In this document: positions 46,947-58,540 of the stretch, one piece after another | Layout: every line of letters starts with the position of its first letter | How positions within the stretch are numbered: the stretch's first letter is position 1 | NCBI RefSeq assembly: GCF_019703515.2 | Contig: NC_059346.1 | Span: forward strand, 10,325,001 to 10,389,000 | DNA length: 64,000 nt | DNA from: Myxocyprinus asiaticus | Lineage: Eukaryota > Chordata > Actinopteri > Cypriniformes > Catostomidae | Direction: 5' to 3' | Program-made: the position numbers and the translations under genes | The notes under the pieces: generated by a model | Seen by the model: the letters and a program-made list of their open reading frames with translations, nothing else | Told to the model about the DNA's origin: nothing | The model's database searches: none

Positions 46947-47862
46947 GTGTGTGCGTGTGTGAATAAGTATAGGCTCAGTGTGTGACTTTACATAGTCAGC
47001 TGGTTGCTCAGTCTAAGAGCCAGGAGAGGAAAGAGGAAATCCTGTGCTCACACAGTGACCTTCGGCCCAGGATATCCTTCCTTCGGGCACTCCCTCTTAC
47101 AGATTCCCCTTGTCCTCTACAAGGGCCAAAGGGGACATCATTTAAGTCCTTAATATCCTCTCATAATTAATTATCCTGCTTTGATTAATATTTTATGACA
47201 CCATGACCACTAAAGTCCTTTAATAAAGACAATAATCTATGGTGCTGAGCTCCAGCACAATCTCTGTAGACAAACCACAAAAAAATAAAAAAATAAAAAA
47301 TGATTACTAAAAAACACAATAGTAAAAAAATAGCTGTTTAATGTATAGTGTTTTTCTAATTTGTTCCTGTCAGTCGCAAAGGTACCTTCTAACCTTTTCA
47401 CAACTAACAATATAATTGGGTAGGGACATTTCAGTGATGTAAACTGAATTTCTTTGACCTCATTTTGCAAAGAGCAGTAGTTCAAACTTAAAAGCTTCAC
47501 CTCATTTATTTGGTTCATCTCAGGATGCATTGTTATTTGTGAGCAATGCAAGAGCCCCCAATAACCCACTAAGGATTAGTTGCCCTTTGTAAATGTACAC
47601 TCCAAAACCATTTCACAAGCCAGCATTTATATCCTCAGGCTTATCTCTGCTGCTGTTGAAAATAAGGAATATTGTATCAGGGGGATATTGTGCCATTTTA
47701 TCAAATCAAGTGCCATAGACCTTATTCATATTTCATTTTTGATGGGAATAAAAATGAGGCTGTGAAGGACAGACTTACAGTCTCTTTAAAGTCATAAAGC
47801 TGTATAAAGCTCCTAAATCACATTTAATTTTCACATCTAATTTTTCAGGAGTTTTATTTTTT

Positions 47863-47864
<2 letters not shown>
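46023..47864. other. Unassigned, with (GT)n tract
   Basis: 46903-46961 is a GT microsatellite with GC interruptions. No gene or element with defined ends is recognised. The remaining open frames are short and unsupported. Confidence 0.5.

Positions 47865-47924
<60 letters not shown>
47865..47924. repeat. (TA)n microsatellite
   Basis: About 30 TA units are directly abutted by the Tc1 element. A TA run is a natural target for TA-specific insertion. Confidence 0.95.
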
Positions 47925-47927
<3 letters not shown>

Positions 47928-49344
47928 TTGTGCTCAAAAGTTTGCATTCCCTGGAAGAAATTGTGAAATTTTGGTATTGATTTTGAAAATATGACTGATC
48001 ATGCAAAAAACTGTCTTTTATTTAGGGATAGTGATCATATGAAGCCATTTATTATCACATAATTGTTTGGCTCCTTTTAAAATCATAATGATAAGAGAAA
48101 TCACCCAAATGGCCCTGATCAAAAGTTTACATACCCTTGAATGTTTAGCCTTATTACAGTCACACAAGGTGACACACACAGGTTTAAATGGCAATTAAAG
48201 GTTAATTTCCCACACCTGTGGCTTTTTAAATTGCAATTAGTGTTTGTGTATAAATAGTCAATGAGTTCGATTGCTCTCACATGGATGCACTGAGCAGGCT
48301 AGATACTGAGCCATGGGGAGCAGAAAAGAACTGTCAAAAGACCTGAGTAACAAGGTAATGGAACTTTATAAAGATGGAAAAGGATATAAAAGATATACAA
48401 AGCCTTGAAAATGCCAGTCAGTACTGTTCAATCACTTATTAAGAAGTGGAAAATTCGGGGATCTCTTGATAGCAAGCCAAGGTCAGGTAGACCAAGAAAG
48501 ATTTCAGCCACAACTGCCAGAAGAATTGTTTGGGATACAAAGGAAAACCCACAGGTAACCTCAGGAGAAATACAGGCTGCTCTGGAAAAAGATGGTGTGA
48601 TTGTTTCAAGGAGCACAATACGACAATACTTGAACAAAAATGAGCTGCATGGTCGAGTTGCCAGAAAGAAGCCTTTACTGCGGCAATGCCACAAAAAAGC
48701 CCGGTTACGATATGCCCGACAACACCTTGACATGCACACTGTAATTTGAAGTAACAAGACCAAAATAGAGCTTTATGGTCACAACCATAAGCGCTATGTT
48801 TGGAGAGGGGTCAACAAGGCCTATAGTGAAAACAATACCATCCCCTCTGTGAAGCATGGTGGTGGATCAGTGATGTTTGGGGGGGGGGGGTTCTGGAGTG
48901 GCCATCACAGTCTTCTGACCTTAATATCATCGAGCCACTCTGGGGAGATCTCAAACATGCGGTTCATGCAAGACGACCAAAGACTTTGCATGACCTGGAG
49001 GCATTTTGCCAAGACAAATGGGCAGCTATACCACCTGCAAGAATTTGGGGCCTCATAGACAACTATTACAAAAGACTGCACGCTGTCATTGATGCTAAAG
49101 GGGGCAATACACAGTATTAAGAACTAAGGGAATGCAGACTTTTGAACAGGGGTCATTTCATTTTTTTCTTTGTTGCCATGTTTTGTTTTATGATTGTACC
49201 ATTCTGTTATAACCTACAGTTGAATATGAATCCCATAAGAAATAAAATAAATGTGTTTTGCCTGCTCACTCATATTTTCTTTAAAAATGGTACATACGTA
49301 TATTACCAATTCTCCAAGGGTATGCAAACTTCTGTGCACAACTG
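47925..49344 (+). mobile_element. Tc1-like element
   Basis: The left end CAGTTGTGCTCAAAAGTTTGC is mirrored at 49344 (GCAAACTTCTGTGCACAACTG). Both ends are flanked by TA. A second core, 'atcaaaagtttacataccc', lies at 48118-48136, suggesting longer IR/DR-type ends on the left. The 1420-bp length reflects internal loss in the transposase. Confidence 0.92.
48313..49120 (+). pseudogene. Tc1-like transposase pseudogene
   Basis: The ATG at 48313 opens MGSRKELSKDLSNKVMELY. A frame change before the TGA at 48406 leads into the frame 48405-48749 with KSGRPRK-type hook residues (SGRPRKISATTARR). A TGA at 48747-48749 precedes SNKTKIELYGH, where the first catalytic Asp codon is replaced by AAC (48753-48755). 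After GGGSVM, a G-run (about 48880-48892) marks a deletion of the block with the second Asp. The frame then resumes at LEWPSQSSDLNIIEPLW with the glutamate kept. Confidence 0.9.
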
Positions 49345-49345
49345 T

Positions 49346-49875
49346 ACTTAGAGTTTTGGTAAGATGTTTTTCAATGTTTTATCAGTTGAACAATCAACAC
49401 CAATTTAACAACAGTGTAACCTATTTAAGAGACTGTAAAGGCCCCAATATACTTCCATAGAAGTTCTTCTTTGTTCTTTGTTCATGGGTAAAAAGAAGTT
49501 CAAAACAGTCGAGCAATGGTATACTGTTTGCAAACATTCAGACACCCACCACATCGCTGTGGGAGGCATTTAGAAGTACATTTAAATATGAGGACACTCA
49601 GTAAAACCTTAACTAATGTGACATTAAAATGTGTTATCAATGACTTTATGCCTCATTGTATGAGTAGAATTGAAACTAGATCAGTAAAATTTGTTTTTTA
49701 ACCCCTCATTGATGATTTAAAGCAATATATATGCAGTAGAAAAAGCGCAATTTGTCTTGTTTACATTCTGAATTTATGATGCTAATGTGCTAACATGCTA
49801 TTTGCCGCAATAATATGCTCCGATTACACTGTTATTGTAATTTATGATGACACTGATACAACTGCAAAGATTGAT
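49346..49875. other. Unassigned AT-rich sequence
   Basis: No feature is recognised between the Tc1 element and the outer fragment of the Gypsy-type element. Confidence 0.5.
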
Positions 49876-49953
49876 TTGCAAAGGAAAACATGAGGGAAAC
49901 GAAAACACACAGACACACCTAAAAGAACGGACCCACCGAAATCATGAAATGCT
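49876..49953 (-). repeat. 3' LTR fragment of Gypsy-type element
   Basis: 'gcaaaggaaaacatgaggga' through 'gacccaccga' matches the right part of the LTR at 53990-54060. The rest of this LTR, on the left, is missing. Confidence 0.75.
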
Positions 49954-50159
49954 CCTTCTGACCCCTCCTGGCATCCACAGAAGGCCCACCATGACGTTGA
50001 TGGAACTCATCGATGAGGGTGCGATCCAGAATGTCTCGAGCCAGAATCCAGCATCTCTCCACCAAACCATAACCCTAACAATCTACCAGATACTGGAAAC
50101 CTTGCCCCTCCGCCTCACATCCAAAAGATGTCTGACCATGAATGCCATGGCCCCATAAA

Positions 50160-50990
50160 TCAGAGGAGGGAGCGGAGAGGCACAGAAGTGTCGGGGTGAA
50201 GAGAGGACCGAACAATGGGTTTGATTTTAGAGACATGAAAGTCCGTGTGAATTATTTTAAGGGGGGGGGGGGGGTGCCACCAGACTAAGCACTTTAAAGA
50301 TGGTAAACGGTTCAATAAATTTAGGTCCCAGCTTAGGGGCCTAGTATGGAGATGGTCTGCTGACACTATGTTCCGATTGCCAATCCGGATTAAGGCTTCC
50401 CTGGTGATCCTCCAGTTGCGTCGGCACCTCTGAACAAATGCATGCGCAGACAGAACAACAGCATCAGTTTCTTGGCAGGGAAACAATGGGGGCTGGTAGC
50501 CTAAACAGCATTGGAAGAGTGAGAGACCCGTAGGCAAGACGGGAAGGGAATTGTGTGCATACTCAACCCAGATTAATTTGGAAATCCAAGTTGACGGTTC
50601 CTGAGACACCACACAGCACAGGACCCTCTCAAGATCTTTGTTAGCCCACTCAGCCTGACTGTTTGTCTAGGGATGGAAACCAGACGACAAGCTCTAGTCG
50701 CCCCAGCTATCAACAGCATTCTGCCCAAAATCTAGACACAAATTGGGGGCCTGTCGGAGACCACGTCTACCGGGAGGCCATGATGGCAAAAGAAGTGGTC
50801 AATGACAATTGCTGCTGTCTCCCTCGCTGAAGGTAATTTAGGGAGGGGAATAAAATTAGCTGCTTTCGAGAATCGGTCAACCAGGGTCAAAATGACCGTA
50901 TTTCCATTAGATGGGGGTAAGCCGGTGACAAAGTCCATGGCAATGTGTGACCAGGGTCTCAAAGGCACTGACAGTGGCTGGAGGAGCCCT
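50160..50990 (-). pseudogene. Gypsy integrase pseudogene
   Basis: The core shows [20 protein letters not shown] with the first catalytic Asp, then VVSDR with the second. FHP*TNSQAEWANKD holds the glutamate and also a stop. Downstream, YAHNSLPVLPTGLSLFQC and the GYQPPLFP segment are typical of the Ty3 integrase C-terminal part, followed by a basic tail with HVSKIKP. A frame change after the second Asp separates the pieces. The zinc-binding N-terminus upstream (about 51000-51100) is unreadable. Confidence 0.88.
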
Positions 50991-51416
50991 GCTTGATGTC
51001 GATTGGAAGTCTTGTTACTGGAATAAACTGGACAGGCCGAGACAAACTGTTGGACATCCTGCGCTTATGAGGGCCACTAGAAGCACTGCTTAATCAGCAC
51101 TTGGGTGCGAGCAGCTCCTGGGTGACAGGCCATATCCGAGGAATTACCCCACTGAAGGATGCGAGTTCGGCCCTCCAAGGAACAAATTACAGACCCTCTG
51201 GGCACTCCATGGGAATAGTGATGCCACGCAAGGCAGAGCAGACTTTTGACTCAATTCCCCAGGTAAGCGCCCCACCAACTTGTCAGGTGGGAGGACAGTA
51301 TCCGGGAAAATCGAACTGTTGTCGGTCTCAAAAGTGCGATGTAATGCATCGTGTTTAAGATTTTTAGACCCAGGACAGTTCGAGATGGTGAAATCAAAAC
51401 ATCCAAAAAATAGTGC

Positions 51417-51932
51417 TCAATGAGCCTGTCTGGAATTTAGCCGTTTAGTGGTACAGATGTACTCTAAGTTCTTGTGGTCAGTCCAAACCACAAAAGGTAC
51501 CCCCAAACCCTCCAACCAGTGACACAGCTCACCCAATGCCAACCTGACAGCCAGAAATTCATGGGTCCCGATATCGTAATTCTGTTCCGCAGGGGACAGG
51601 TGATGAGAAAAAAGGGGCAGGGGTGCATCTTTCCATCCGAGGGAGATCTTTGGGACAAAACAGCCCCAATTCCTACCTCCAATGCCTCCACCTCCACCAC
51701 AAACTGACGACACTGGTCAGGGTTAATGAGAATGGGAGCTGAAATGAAGCAGCTCTTGAGCTTGTTGAACGCAGCCTGAGCTTGAGGTCAGATTTGTCAG
51801 AGGAGCAGCGATCTGAATAAAATTCTGGATGAACCGGCGGTAAAAATAGGCAAACCCCAGAAACCACTGGACCGCTTTGCGAGAGTCTGGGGTGGGCCAA
51901 TTGGCAATGGCCTTTACCTTAGCAGGGTCCAT
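51417..51932 (-). pseudogene. Gypsy RNase H region
   Basis: Pieces in three frames give [20 protein letters not shown] (the RT-RNase H connection), then a region with [27 protein letters not shown] and [13 protein letters not shown] follow, with RNase H Glu and Asp residues. Frame changes near 51720 and 51700 disable it. Confidence 0.85.
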
Positions 51933-52031
51933 CTAGATGCCATCGGACGAGAGGATGAACCCCAGGAATGGAACCGAATGTGCATGAAACTCATACTTCT
52001 CCACCTTGATGAATAGTTGATTCTCCAGCAG

Positions 52032-52841
52032 TCACTGGACCACTCTCTTGATGTGCTGGACATGGTCACGAGAATTCTGGGAGAAGATCAGAATATCATC
52101 CAGGTAAACAAAAACAAACCGATCGACCATGTCTCTGACCACATTATTGACGAGCACTTGGAAGATTGCTGGGGTGTTGGAAAGAATGAAGGGCATGACT
52201 AAATACTTAAAATGCCCATTAGGTGTGTTGAAAGCTTTCTTCCATTCATCCCCCTCTCTAATCTGGACTAGGTGGTAAGCATTGCGGAGGTCCAACTTCG
52301 TAAAGATGGCTGCCCCCTGCAAGAGTTAGAATGCTCAAGACATTAAAGTCAAAAGTTAATAATTCCTTACCATGATGTCATTCAGCCCCTGATAATCTAT
52401 GCAAGGGTGCAAAGAACCGTCTTTCTTCCCCACGAAGAAGAACCCTGCCTCGGCTGTAGAAGAAGAGGGACGAATAATACCTGCTACTAGAGAATCACTG
52501 ATGTATTTCTCCATAGCCTCCCTCTCTGGGGAAGAGAGCGAACAGAGATGACCTCGAGGCTTAGAAGTGTCGGGCAGCAGATAAACGGCACAGTCGTATG
52601 GGCAGTGATGAGATAGAGATGCAGCTCGATCCTTACTGAACACCACCCTCAGATCATGGTAGACCTCTGGTACCCTGACAAAATCCACCGGCACCTCCTG
52701 TGAGACAGTACAGGACAAGACAGGGGAGAGAGCAGAAACAAGAAACTGAGACAAGCAGAAATAGCTCCAGGACAAAACAGAATTCTCAACCCAGTTAAAA
52801 TGTGGATTATATTTTACCAGCCACGGGTGTCCTAGAAACAC
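52032..52841 (-). pseudogene. Gypsy reverse transcriptase
   Basis: The front part (52356-52841) has [37 protein letters not shown]. The back part (52032-52322) has [20 protein letters not shown] and [10 protein letters not shown], with the YLDD catalytic box at 52095-52106 intact. A short insertion or frame change near 52325-52360 with stops separates the two halves. Confidence 0.9.
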
Positions 52842-53079
52842 TGGAGCCGAAGGCGAATGGATAATGAAGAATGTGATCTCTTAAACGTGGTTGCCAGAAA
52901 TGGTAAGAATGAGAGGTGTGGTGGTGTGAGTGATTTGAGTAAGGGGTGTTCCACAGAGGGTGCTGGTGGAGATGGGATCTGATAAGGGGATTTTTGGAAT
53001 GCCCCACTTGGTGACCAGGTTACGGTCCATGAAGTTATCTTCAGCTCCAGAGTCGATGAGAACAGAAATCTGCTGAAGA
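52842..53079 (-). pseudogene. Gypsy protease region
   Basis: One frame reads VLIDSGAEDNFMDRNLV, with the aspartic-protease DSG triad encoded at 53046-53054. A stop near 52880 lies before [16 protein letters not shown], the usual link to reverse transcriptase. Confidence 0.8.
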
Positions 53080-53490
53080 TTATCTCCAAACTGTAACCTG
53101 GCTGATAGGAGTGAGCCCAGGGGATTTATCCAGAGGAGTTACGCTCACCAATAACCCCTTATCTACTGGTGAGCAGCCTCTTTTACTGGACAGGAAGTGG
53201 CGGTATGTTCTGGTCATCCGCAGTAAAGAAACAAGCCATGTGTAAGCTGGTGATGTCATTCCTCCAGAGATAACCGAGCTCTCCCAATCTGCATGGGCAG
53301 CTTCGGTGGTGGTGGGATTGGATGCGGGAGAGAGCTGGAGTTGTTGTACTAGTGAAGTTAACTCGGCTATCTGCTCGGCCATGGATTTCATAGCTTGACG
53401 GGAAGCAGCGAGTTGCTCTTGCTAATGACCGAAGAGGGCTCCCTGCCGGACAACAGCAACACAAAGATAATTTTCCTCTGCTGAGTCCAT
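53080..53490 (-). pseudogene. Gag remnant of Gypsy-type element
   Basis: The ATG at 53490 opens MDSAEENYLC. An in-frame TAG (53422-53424) follows, and then QLAASRQAMKSMAEQIAELT, a short helical segment. The segment up to 53080 includes CSPVDKGLLVSVTPLDKSP. The main capsid-like body and most of the zinc knuckle are missing by deletion, since only about 135 codons separate the start from the protease. Confidence 0.75.
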
Positions 53491-53513
53491 AGCATGGCCG
53501 GATTGTTATGTCA

Positions 53514-54067
53514 TGTCAGGTGTAGATGGAGGACTCAAACGCAGGATGAAAATACAATGATTGGTCTTTATTGAACACACACAGCAAAACGGCAATGATG
53601 AATGTAATGTCCAGCACAGGTTGCAATGGCGGATGGGATGATGGAGGACACCTGGGCGGCAATGAAGACCAGCAGAAAGAAGTAGTAGGAGAGAATAATC
53701 CACAGGGAGACGAGATAAATGTCCACAGGACAATTGGAAAAAACAGATCACTGGGTGAGAGATATCTGACTGGATAAGTCTAGGCAAGAAAACAAAGACA
53801 GAAAATAATAAACAGAACTGGCTGGCAGGCTTGACTGAGCAGCAGAGACTCACAAAATAATCCGGCGACCCACAAGACACAAGAGAGAGGATAAACTGAC
53901 GAGGTAATAAGGGGCAGGTGGAGATGATTGCCTCGTGAGTGCCGCAGATGAGCGTTACCTAGGAAACGCTAATCACGCTGGCCACGCGGCAAAGGAAAAC
54001 ATATGAGGGAAACGAAAACATACAGACACACAGAAAAGAAACGAATAGACCCACCGAGATAGTGACA
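53514..54067 (-). repeat. 5' LTR of Gypsy-type element
   Basis: It is 554 bp with minus-strand limits TGTCACTATCTCGG and CACCTGACA. It contains CAATAAAGACC near 53563-53575 as a likely polyadenylation signal. The gag ATG lies only about 24 nt beyond its inner edge. A conventional primer-binding site is not obvious. Confidence 0.82.
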
Positions 54068-54892
54068 ACTCTGAATAAGGTCTATAGACAAAGTACTGCT
54101 AAAATCAGTTGTCGACTCAAAGGGACAGTACTGTAACAATGGCGTTTTTACTGTCAAATTATTAATTAATCTTGACAATCATTTGAAACATTCAATGTTA
54201 TATTTTTCAAATTAACCAAGCTTAAAGCCACTAGCATCACCAAACAGAATTGCAAAAATAAAGTAAAAAATAATTACGAAAAAAAATAAAAATAAATGTG
54301 ACAGGTTTCCCCATATACTACCCACATCTGCCATTGGTCAGCCAAAACAGATAGTCCCGACCCAAACTCGTGCAATTGGTTGAGCCAGTGTTGCTATGTC
54401 AGGTTGGTCGGGATGTTCAAACATTATAGAGAAATATTTTGAAAGTGTAACTAAGCCCACAGTGTTTACACTTTTTGGAAATGGCATATTACAATGCATT
54501 GGCACAGGAAATAATATTTTAACATCGAAAATATTACACACAACATCTTTAATATTCAAGAACTAATATCTAAAAAGTGTTTATTTAGGGTAAAATTATG
54601 TCATGTAATTTTAATTGGGCTTGAAAACAGAATGGAATTCAGAGGTTAAGGCCTTTTAAGTTATTCAAATGAAAGATATATTGATCTGATATGTGATAAG
54701 CTTGTTCTTCAAGCCCCTGCTTTATGATATGATCAGGTTATATTTATACCAATTGTGATGTTTTGGTTAGGCTTTATTAAAAGTTGCAACTAATAATAAA
54801 AATGTGTTCAAAGGTTGATGGAACAGAACATTTATATATGTGAACTGCAGGATGCATCAGGATGCTGGTCGGCTTTAGAAGCGATTCACTTC

Positions 54893-54938
<46 letters not shown>

Positions 54939-55470
54939 AAATATACATTAATAGTTTTGCCTCAGATCCGCAGAGTGCTTAGAGGGCAGCTGAGGTGTTA
55001 TCAGAACAGGAAGGCTGTGCTTCCTCCCAGAGAATTCCTGGAAGAGAGCAAGAGCTCACACAAAGACCGGAAGAAGGAATGTGACGGAGAGAGAAAGGAG
55101 GTGAAGAAGGGGAGGACATTTCTTCAGTGCTTAGCACTGTGGAACAGGTCAGTAAGAGTAACAGCAGTGTTGCACTCTGTTCGACTGGTACATTTACACA
55201 CACATAGGTCAGTTCTCACCCTTGTGCTGCCCATGTTCCTGTTTTTTGCTTTTTTATTCAAAAGAGTGTTGAGTGTCTTCAAAGAGAACACAAAAGAAAG
55301 CCAGTCACCTTTACATGATCAACTCAACATTAAGATTTCACAGTGTACAGATAAACACACAAAACAATAGACAGAGTGTATTATGCTACAAAATAGTTCT
55401 GAGTAGATGAGCTATTGTTAATAAGAGTCAATATATGTATACCTGTGACGACATGTTAATTTAATTCTAC
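54068..55470. other. Unassigned, with repeat fragments and (TG)n
   Basis: 54225-54560 is a decayed repeat sharing 'caccaaacagaattgcaaaa' with the block at 22587. 54894-54936 is a TG microsatellite. A possible host exon follows at 54966-55147. The rest is unassigned. Confidence 0.5.
54966..55147 (+). CDS. Candidate host exon, unknown gene
   Basis: The 182-bp block is preceded by TTTTGCCTCAG and followed by CAG|GTCAGTAAG, good acceptor and donor matches. The frame is open throughout, beginning IRRVLRGQLRCYQNRKAVLP and ending RTFLQCLALWN. It is rich in Lys, Arg, Glu and Ser in the middle and less AT-rich than its flanks. I do not recognise the protein; the start faintly recalls an IQ-type helix. 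The frame also runs on past both splice-like sites, so this may be chance. Confidence 0.25.
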
Positions 55471-55635
55471 ATAAAAGGGATAGTTCTCTGAAAAAATTTT
55501 TGATCCTGTCATCATTTACTCACCCTGAATGTAAATATGCACTGAGGCTTATATTCTGCCTTACATATCCTCTTGGGTATGGAACAACATGAGGGTGAGC
55601 AAATTATGACATATTTTTCATTTTTGGTGAACTAT
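55471..55635. repeat. Short foldback MITE copy
   Basis: 'aaagggatagttctctgaaa' and 'gtcatcatttactcaccctg' at left mirror 'catgagggtgagcaaattat' and 'tttttggtgaactatctc' at right. The copy is only about 160 bp long. Confidence 0.7.
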
Positions 55636-58140
55636 CTCATGATAATTCAGTACCATGGTAAATTTACAAGAACCATTGTATTACCATCTAATATCATCTT
55701 AACTGTGGTAAAAATCCTTGTAGCACACATGGCTTACTGCTTTAATGCTCACACATAAAAACTATTCACACACAAAATACACATGTTTTGCTCAGCATTT
55801 AGCTAACATACACACACACATTACATTCCATCTATTACAGTGTGGCTCAGTTTGTTCTGCTCAATGTGGAACCGCTTTGCACACTACAGAGCAAAAATCC
55901 TTGTAGTGGCATGAAATATTGATAGTAGATCAATAAGATACATCAGTAGGAGTTGGGAATGAACAGAACTGCTGAAACAAGTCCGGAAAGTCCCATTTTT
56001 GCTTTTGGGGTGAACTCAGAGGTAGTTACCAAGTACTGTATGCTGAATAAGGCAATTGTTTGAAAAAAAATAAAAAAAAAATAAATAAAGAAATAAAAAA
56101 TAGATATAGCATAAGGATTGATTGTCTCTTGTCAGGGATGGACTGTCCATAGGGAGCACAGGGACTTTCCTGGTGGGCTGTCTTTCAAAACCGAATTTAT
56201 ATACAATGCTAGTATACAAAACATTTAAGAAAGAAATAGTTCAGACATTGCCTTGCTGGCCCATTTAAGCCACAGTGGTGGATTCTCGCACAATGTTTAT
56301 GCTGCAGTTTCACACGAGGGACCTAGCTGAAAATGAATTGTGTCCTAGCGGGAAACTTTTTCTCCTATAATTGCTTATTTTTTCTTTTTAAGTACTTTCT
56401 CCATTGAATAAGTTAGTTTAAACATGAACTTATAAATGTTAAGAAAATACTACATTTGTCCTCAGTTCAAACATGTAAAAATGAATCCTCTAGCTTATAA
56501 GTAAATATTATTTATGATTGTTTGTTGTCTTTACAATGTGTATCAATCCTAAAGTAGAGAACCTTGTCATAGTTATTCGATAATTTAAGTAAAATTAACT
56601 GGTAAATTAAATAATTACATTTAACATAACTTTTTATAGCTGGTGTTCCCAGCAGGCTTGAATAATTAATGAGCTTGTATGGTTTCACTGTTTGCATGTT
56701 TATTTACAACGTATGTATTGTTGATTTTGTTGTTACATTCGGAAACTTCTTGTTTTGTGAAGTCTGAAGTTCATTTTCCGTTTAAAATCAACAATTCATA
56801 ATCAAATAAGTTCTGTTGATTGTTACCGTTATCCTGTTTTGTGAACCAAATGTTGAGGTCTGCGTGCAAAGATTTATAAATGTTTTCTATTGCTAGTAAT
56901 ATAGGGTGATGTTGTCTGATGGCCTACATAGCATGCAATAAGCTACCATGTTGTAAATATTTAAACGTGTTTATAAGGAAAGTTAAAAATGTGAAATGTT
57001 CATATAAAATTTTCATTTCAATTTCTAAGTAAAATTACTGTATTAACTGACATTTTTAAGTTAAATTTACTCACTCAATTTAATCAATGTTATGAAGGAA
57101 GTAAATTTTACTTAATTTTTTACCATTAAAATGTACTGAGCAAAAACTTGATGTAACTTGAGTCATGATAGTCATCCATGTGTGGGGCAATAGAGAGTTT
57201 AAGTGATTATGGGCGCTCTCAGTGTCACTCAAATAATGCTCTCAATCTCTCGTCAGACACTCATCCCAGCGCTTTTTTTTTTTTATGATCCCCAATTTAA
57301 ATCAGAATGTTTTATTTATATTTGTCACAATACCACTAATAATAGCAATAACAGTTTAACCTTCAATAACAGCAGCGTGTCTTCAAATAGTTGCTTAATA
57401 ATTAGTGATTTATGTTACAAGAAAACGGCAAAGATGTTAAACAAATCATAGATACTAATGCTTTCTCACTGGAGCTGTTTTTGAGCTTGTAATAGATATA
57501 TCTCTCTTATTTTTGATACAGTGTGTGATGCTCTCATGGTGTTAACTGGTTGCCTGTATTTCACAATGATCTTTGATAGTGACAACAGAACTATTCATAA
57601 CTGTTTTCACTTCCAATAAATGTTAAATGGAAAGTAATTTACAGTGTGGGCCATTAACATTAGTTTGCATTATATGTTTATGTGATACATATAGTGGGGA
57701 ACTATCTGCTGTGGGTTGTGATGGGCCGGCATAGATGGGCCCAAACCTGTTTTTTTAGTCCCAGTCCAACCCTGTCTTCTGTAGGGTTTCATAAATTGTG
57801 CATATGTTTTTGTCTTCTATCTTTCCAACAGCAATACAACATACTGTGGAAATGGTTATCCCTATACAGGGTAGAATTAGGTCAGTGACACACACCATCA
57901 TCCAGAAAAAGAGCTTCTGCATGCACAGTGCATGCTTACACTAACGTACATCAGCTCATCTTACACTAACGTACATCAGCTCATATCTACTTGGATCAAG
58001 TGAGAACACAGGAGAGAAATCTTGTGATTGTGTGTGTGTGTGCTTGTGTCAAGAGAGCATGTTGGAGGGAGAGGGAAAGAGAGAGAGAGATATCCCAAAG
58101 CTGTGTAGCATCAGGTTATCCTCGACTTGTTTAAAGCCAT
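55636..58140. other. Unassigned AT-rich sequence
   Basis: No gene or element with defined ends is recognised. 57935-57984 is a perfect 25-bp tandem duplication. Short GT and GA tracts lie near 58030 and 58075-58090. Confidence 0.5.
57935..57984. repeat. Perfect 25-bp tandem duplication
   Basis: Two identical copies of the 25-bp unit beginning CTTACACTAACGTACATC lie end to end. Exact identity suggests a recent slippage or duplication. Confidence 0.95.
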
Positions 58141-58236
58141 GTTTCCATATCTGTCACTCACTCGACGTTGTGTCAATGTAGTGACACTAGGGGTCACTCT
58201 AGGGAGCCCCAAACACCTCTGCTTTTTGATAAAAGG

Positions 58237-58296
58237 CCAATGGGAATTGGCGAGTGGAATTTGCATGCCACTCCCCCGGACTTACGGGTATAAAAG
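58237..58296 (+). promoter_or_regulatory. Promoter-like module in DIRS inverted repeat
   Basis: CCAAT (58237-58241), inverted ATTGG (58246-58250), octamer ATTTGCAT (58259-58266) and TATAAAAG (58289-58296) are spaced like a pol II promoter. Initiation would fall near 58315-58325 ('tcattcagattttctctt'). The same order is kept in copies 1 and 2. Function is inferred from motif content only. Confidence 0.55.
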
Positions 58297-58540
58297 GAGC
58301 TGGTATGCAATCACTCATTCAGATTTTCTCTTTGGGGCCGAGCGGTTCTATTCATTGAACTGAATTCACCCGCCGACTTCATTCACCTCATCTACTGGAT
58401 TTTACGGCGGATTTCAGTGGTTTGTCCCCCTCTGCACCCGTGGAGTGTAGAGATCGCCCCTTGGCGCTTCGGCAGAACATCAAAAAAGAGTATATTTTCA
58501 AACTCTAAAGGAGCGGCACACACGGAACGTCTTTTTAAAG

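Larger units (their letters stand above)
49876..54067 (-). mobile_element. Decayed Gypsy-type LTR retrotransposon
   Basis: Read leftward: 5' LTR (53514-54067), gag remnant, protease, reverse transcriptase, RNase H, integrase, and a 3' LTR fragment (49876-49953). The order RT-RH-IN is that of Gypsy/Ty3 elements. Most of gag is deleted, and stops and frame changes interrupt every domain. A G-rich run at 50263-50273 falls inside the C-terminal integrase region. Confidence 0.92.
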
